Shown here: piece by piece, positions 4,652 through 5,441 of the stretch | Position numbering within the stretch: position 1 is the stretch's first letter | Layout of the letters: every line of letters starts with the position of its first letter | DNA from: Pseudomonadota bacterium | Lineage (GTDB): Bacteria > Pseudomonadota > Alphaproteobacteria > Rhizobiales > Xanthobacteraceae | Assembly (NCBI GenBank): GCA_023404705.1 | Contig: JAEYAU010000213.1 | Location: 1 to 5,441, forward strand | Length of the DNA: 5,441 nucleotides | Reading direction: 5' to 3' | Program-made: the position numbers and the translations under genes | Notes under the pieces: model-generated | Told to the model about the DNA's origin: nothing | Seen by the model: the letters and a program-made list of their open reading frames with translations, nothing else | The model's database searches: none

Positions 4652-5441
4652 TCACTCCGGCTGGAAGTTCACCGACTTGAGCAGTTCCGCATTGCGCGCC
4701 ACTTCGGCGGCCGCGAACTTCGCGAACTGCTCCGGCGTCTCGGTGACCGGCTCGACGCCGAGCTTGGCGAGCTTGCCTTCCTGCGCGAGCTCGCGCGTCG
4801 CGGTGGCGATCTCGGCGTTGAGCCGCGTGACGATCTCCGGCGGCATGCCCTTCGGGCCCCAGAAGCCGTACCAGGATTTGGCATCGAAGCCGGGCACGCC
4901 GCTCTCGGCGGCGGTCGGCAGATCCGGCGCGAGCGCGGTACGCTTCGCCGTGGTCACGGCGAGCGCCTTGATCTTGCCGCTCTCGGCCATTGGCAGCAGC
5001 GCCAGCATGGCATCGATATAGAGCTGCACATGGCCGCCCGCGATGTCGTTGAGCGCCGGCGCCGTGCCGCGATACGGAATGATCGTCGGCTTGAAGTTCG
5101 CGGCGTTGGAGAGCGCGATCATCGCGAGATGGCCGGGCGATCCGAGCGCCGCGGTCGCGGCCGTCCATTTGTCCGGATTCTTGCGCGCCGCGTCGACGGC
5201 CTCGGCGAGGGTCTTCTCGGGCCGGTCCGGCGCCATCACGACCAGCATCGGCGCCTCGCCCATGCGCGCGATATGCGTGAAGTCGGCGATCGGATCGTAG
5301 GGCGCCTTGCTCATCACCAGACGCGCCCCGACATGGGTCGAAGCCGAGAACAGGATCGTGTGACCGTCGGGCGGAGACTGCAGCACATACTGTCCGCCGC
5401 GCGTGGCCGGAGCGCCCGCGCGGGGTGTGGGGGGGGCCCGC
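4652..5441 (-). CDS. Bug/TctC-family periplasmic solute-binding protein, 5'-partial
   Basis: The frame stays open from the TGA at 4652 to the right edge, giving about 262 residues; a GTG at 5386 is internal. Family members are usually about 320-330 residues, so the signal peptide and first strand are missing. Family marks, counted from that GTG: PPDGHTILFSAST (5-17), ADFTHIARM (34-42), SPGHLAM (83-89), IPYRGTAPALNDIAGGHVQL (103-122), the run GKIKALAVTT (137-146), and LPTAAESGVPGFDAKSWYGFWGPKGMPPEIV (154-184), the last typical of every Bug protein. These bind small carboxylates or other acids in the periplasm for tripartite tricarboxylate transport or signalling. Ligand-contact loops are present, but the ligand cannot be predicted. 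No tctA or tctB membrane genes are visible; orphan Bug proteins are common. The sequence past 5420 includes a run of eight G (5429-5436) and gives a poor match, possibly a contig-end artefact. Confidence 0.9.
   Translation of the reverse strand, partial: RAPPTPRAGAPATRGGQYVLQSPPDGHTILFSASTHVGARLVMSKAPYDPIADFTHIARMGEAPMLVVMAPDRPEKTLAEAVDAARKNPDKWTAATAALGSPGHLAMIALSNAANFKPTIIPYRGTAPALNDIAGGHVQLYIDAMLALLPMAESGKIKALAVTTAKRTALAPDLPTAAESGVPGFDAKSWYGFWGPKGMPPEIVTRLNAEIATATRELAQEGKLAKLGVEPVTETPEQFAKFAAAEVARNAELLKSVNFQPE

Noticed and set aside
4623..5300. Plus-strand frames at 4623-5021 and 5043-5300
   Set aside because: Both lie antisense to the clear Bug/TctC gene and are by-products of its high GC codon bias.

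Overview
The window looks like chromosome of a high-GC alphaproteobacterium of the order Rhizobiales, most likely Bradyrhizobium or a close relative. Three things point there: a stand-alone NDUFS4-type complex I accessory protein, a Bug/TctC-family periplasmic binding protein, and a long palindrome with the 'CCTGAGGTGCGAG ... CCTCGCACCTCAGG' core that recurs in Bradyrhizobium-type genomes. The assignment comes from recognised families and composition, not from a search.

Layout. (1) 1-1074 (+): 3' part of an M15-type (VanY-like) zinc peptidase gene. (2) 1075-1184: a nested inverted repeat. (3) 1185-1490 (+): NDUFS4-like complex I accessory subunit. (4) 1560-1636 (+): tRNA-Arg(TCT) with encoded CCA. 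(5) About 1637-3060: a stretch that reads as less GC-rich, directly 3' of the tRNA. It carries a three-pass membrane protein (1760-2329, -) and, upstream of it on the same strand, a 62-residue helix-turn-helix protein (2395-2583, -). The latter is preceded by about 165 nt that fold into four consecutive hairpins, the last of which buries the ribosome binding site. A promoter candidate sits just where that leader should begin. (6) 3027-3047: perfect operator-like palindrome before a RibD/DHFR-like reductase gene (3075-3605, +). (7) 3615-3800 (-): a 61-residue peptide with a classical double-glycine leader and a four-cysteine core, convergent with the reductase. (8) 3860-3940: a regulatory region with a CRP/FNR-like site, two related palindromes and a plus-strand promoter candidate. 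(9) About 3945-4362 (+): a GC-rich, non-coding, hairpin-dense stretch whose loops (UUCG, GAGA) favour the plus strand as a structured RNA. It contains a group II intron domain V-like element. (10) 4410-4544: the dispersed palindromic repeat. (11) 4652-5441 (-): TctC/Bug binding protein, truncated by the window edge.

The genes do not form one pathway. Housekeeping genes (peptidase, complex I subunit, tRNA, TctC) flank a central accessory segment. The points most worth following up are the double-glycine cysteine-rich peptide, the structured leader of the small HTH gene, and the unidentified structured RNA with its own promoter. No transposase, integrase, CRISPR array or phage structural gene was seen.
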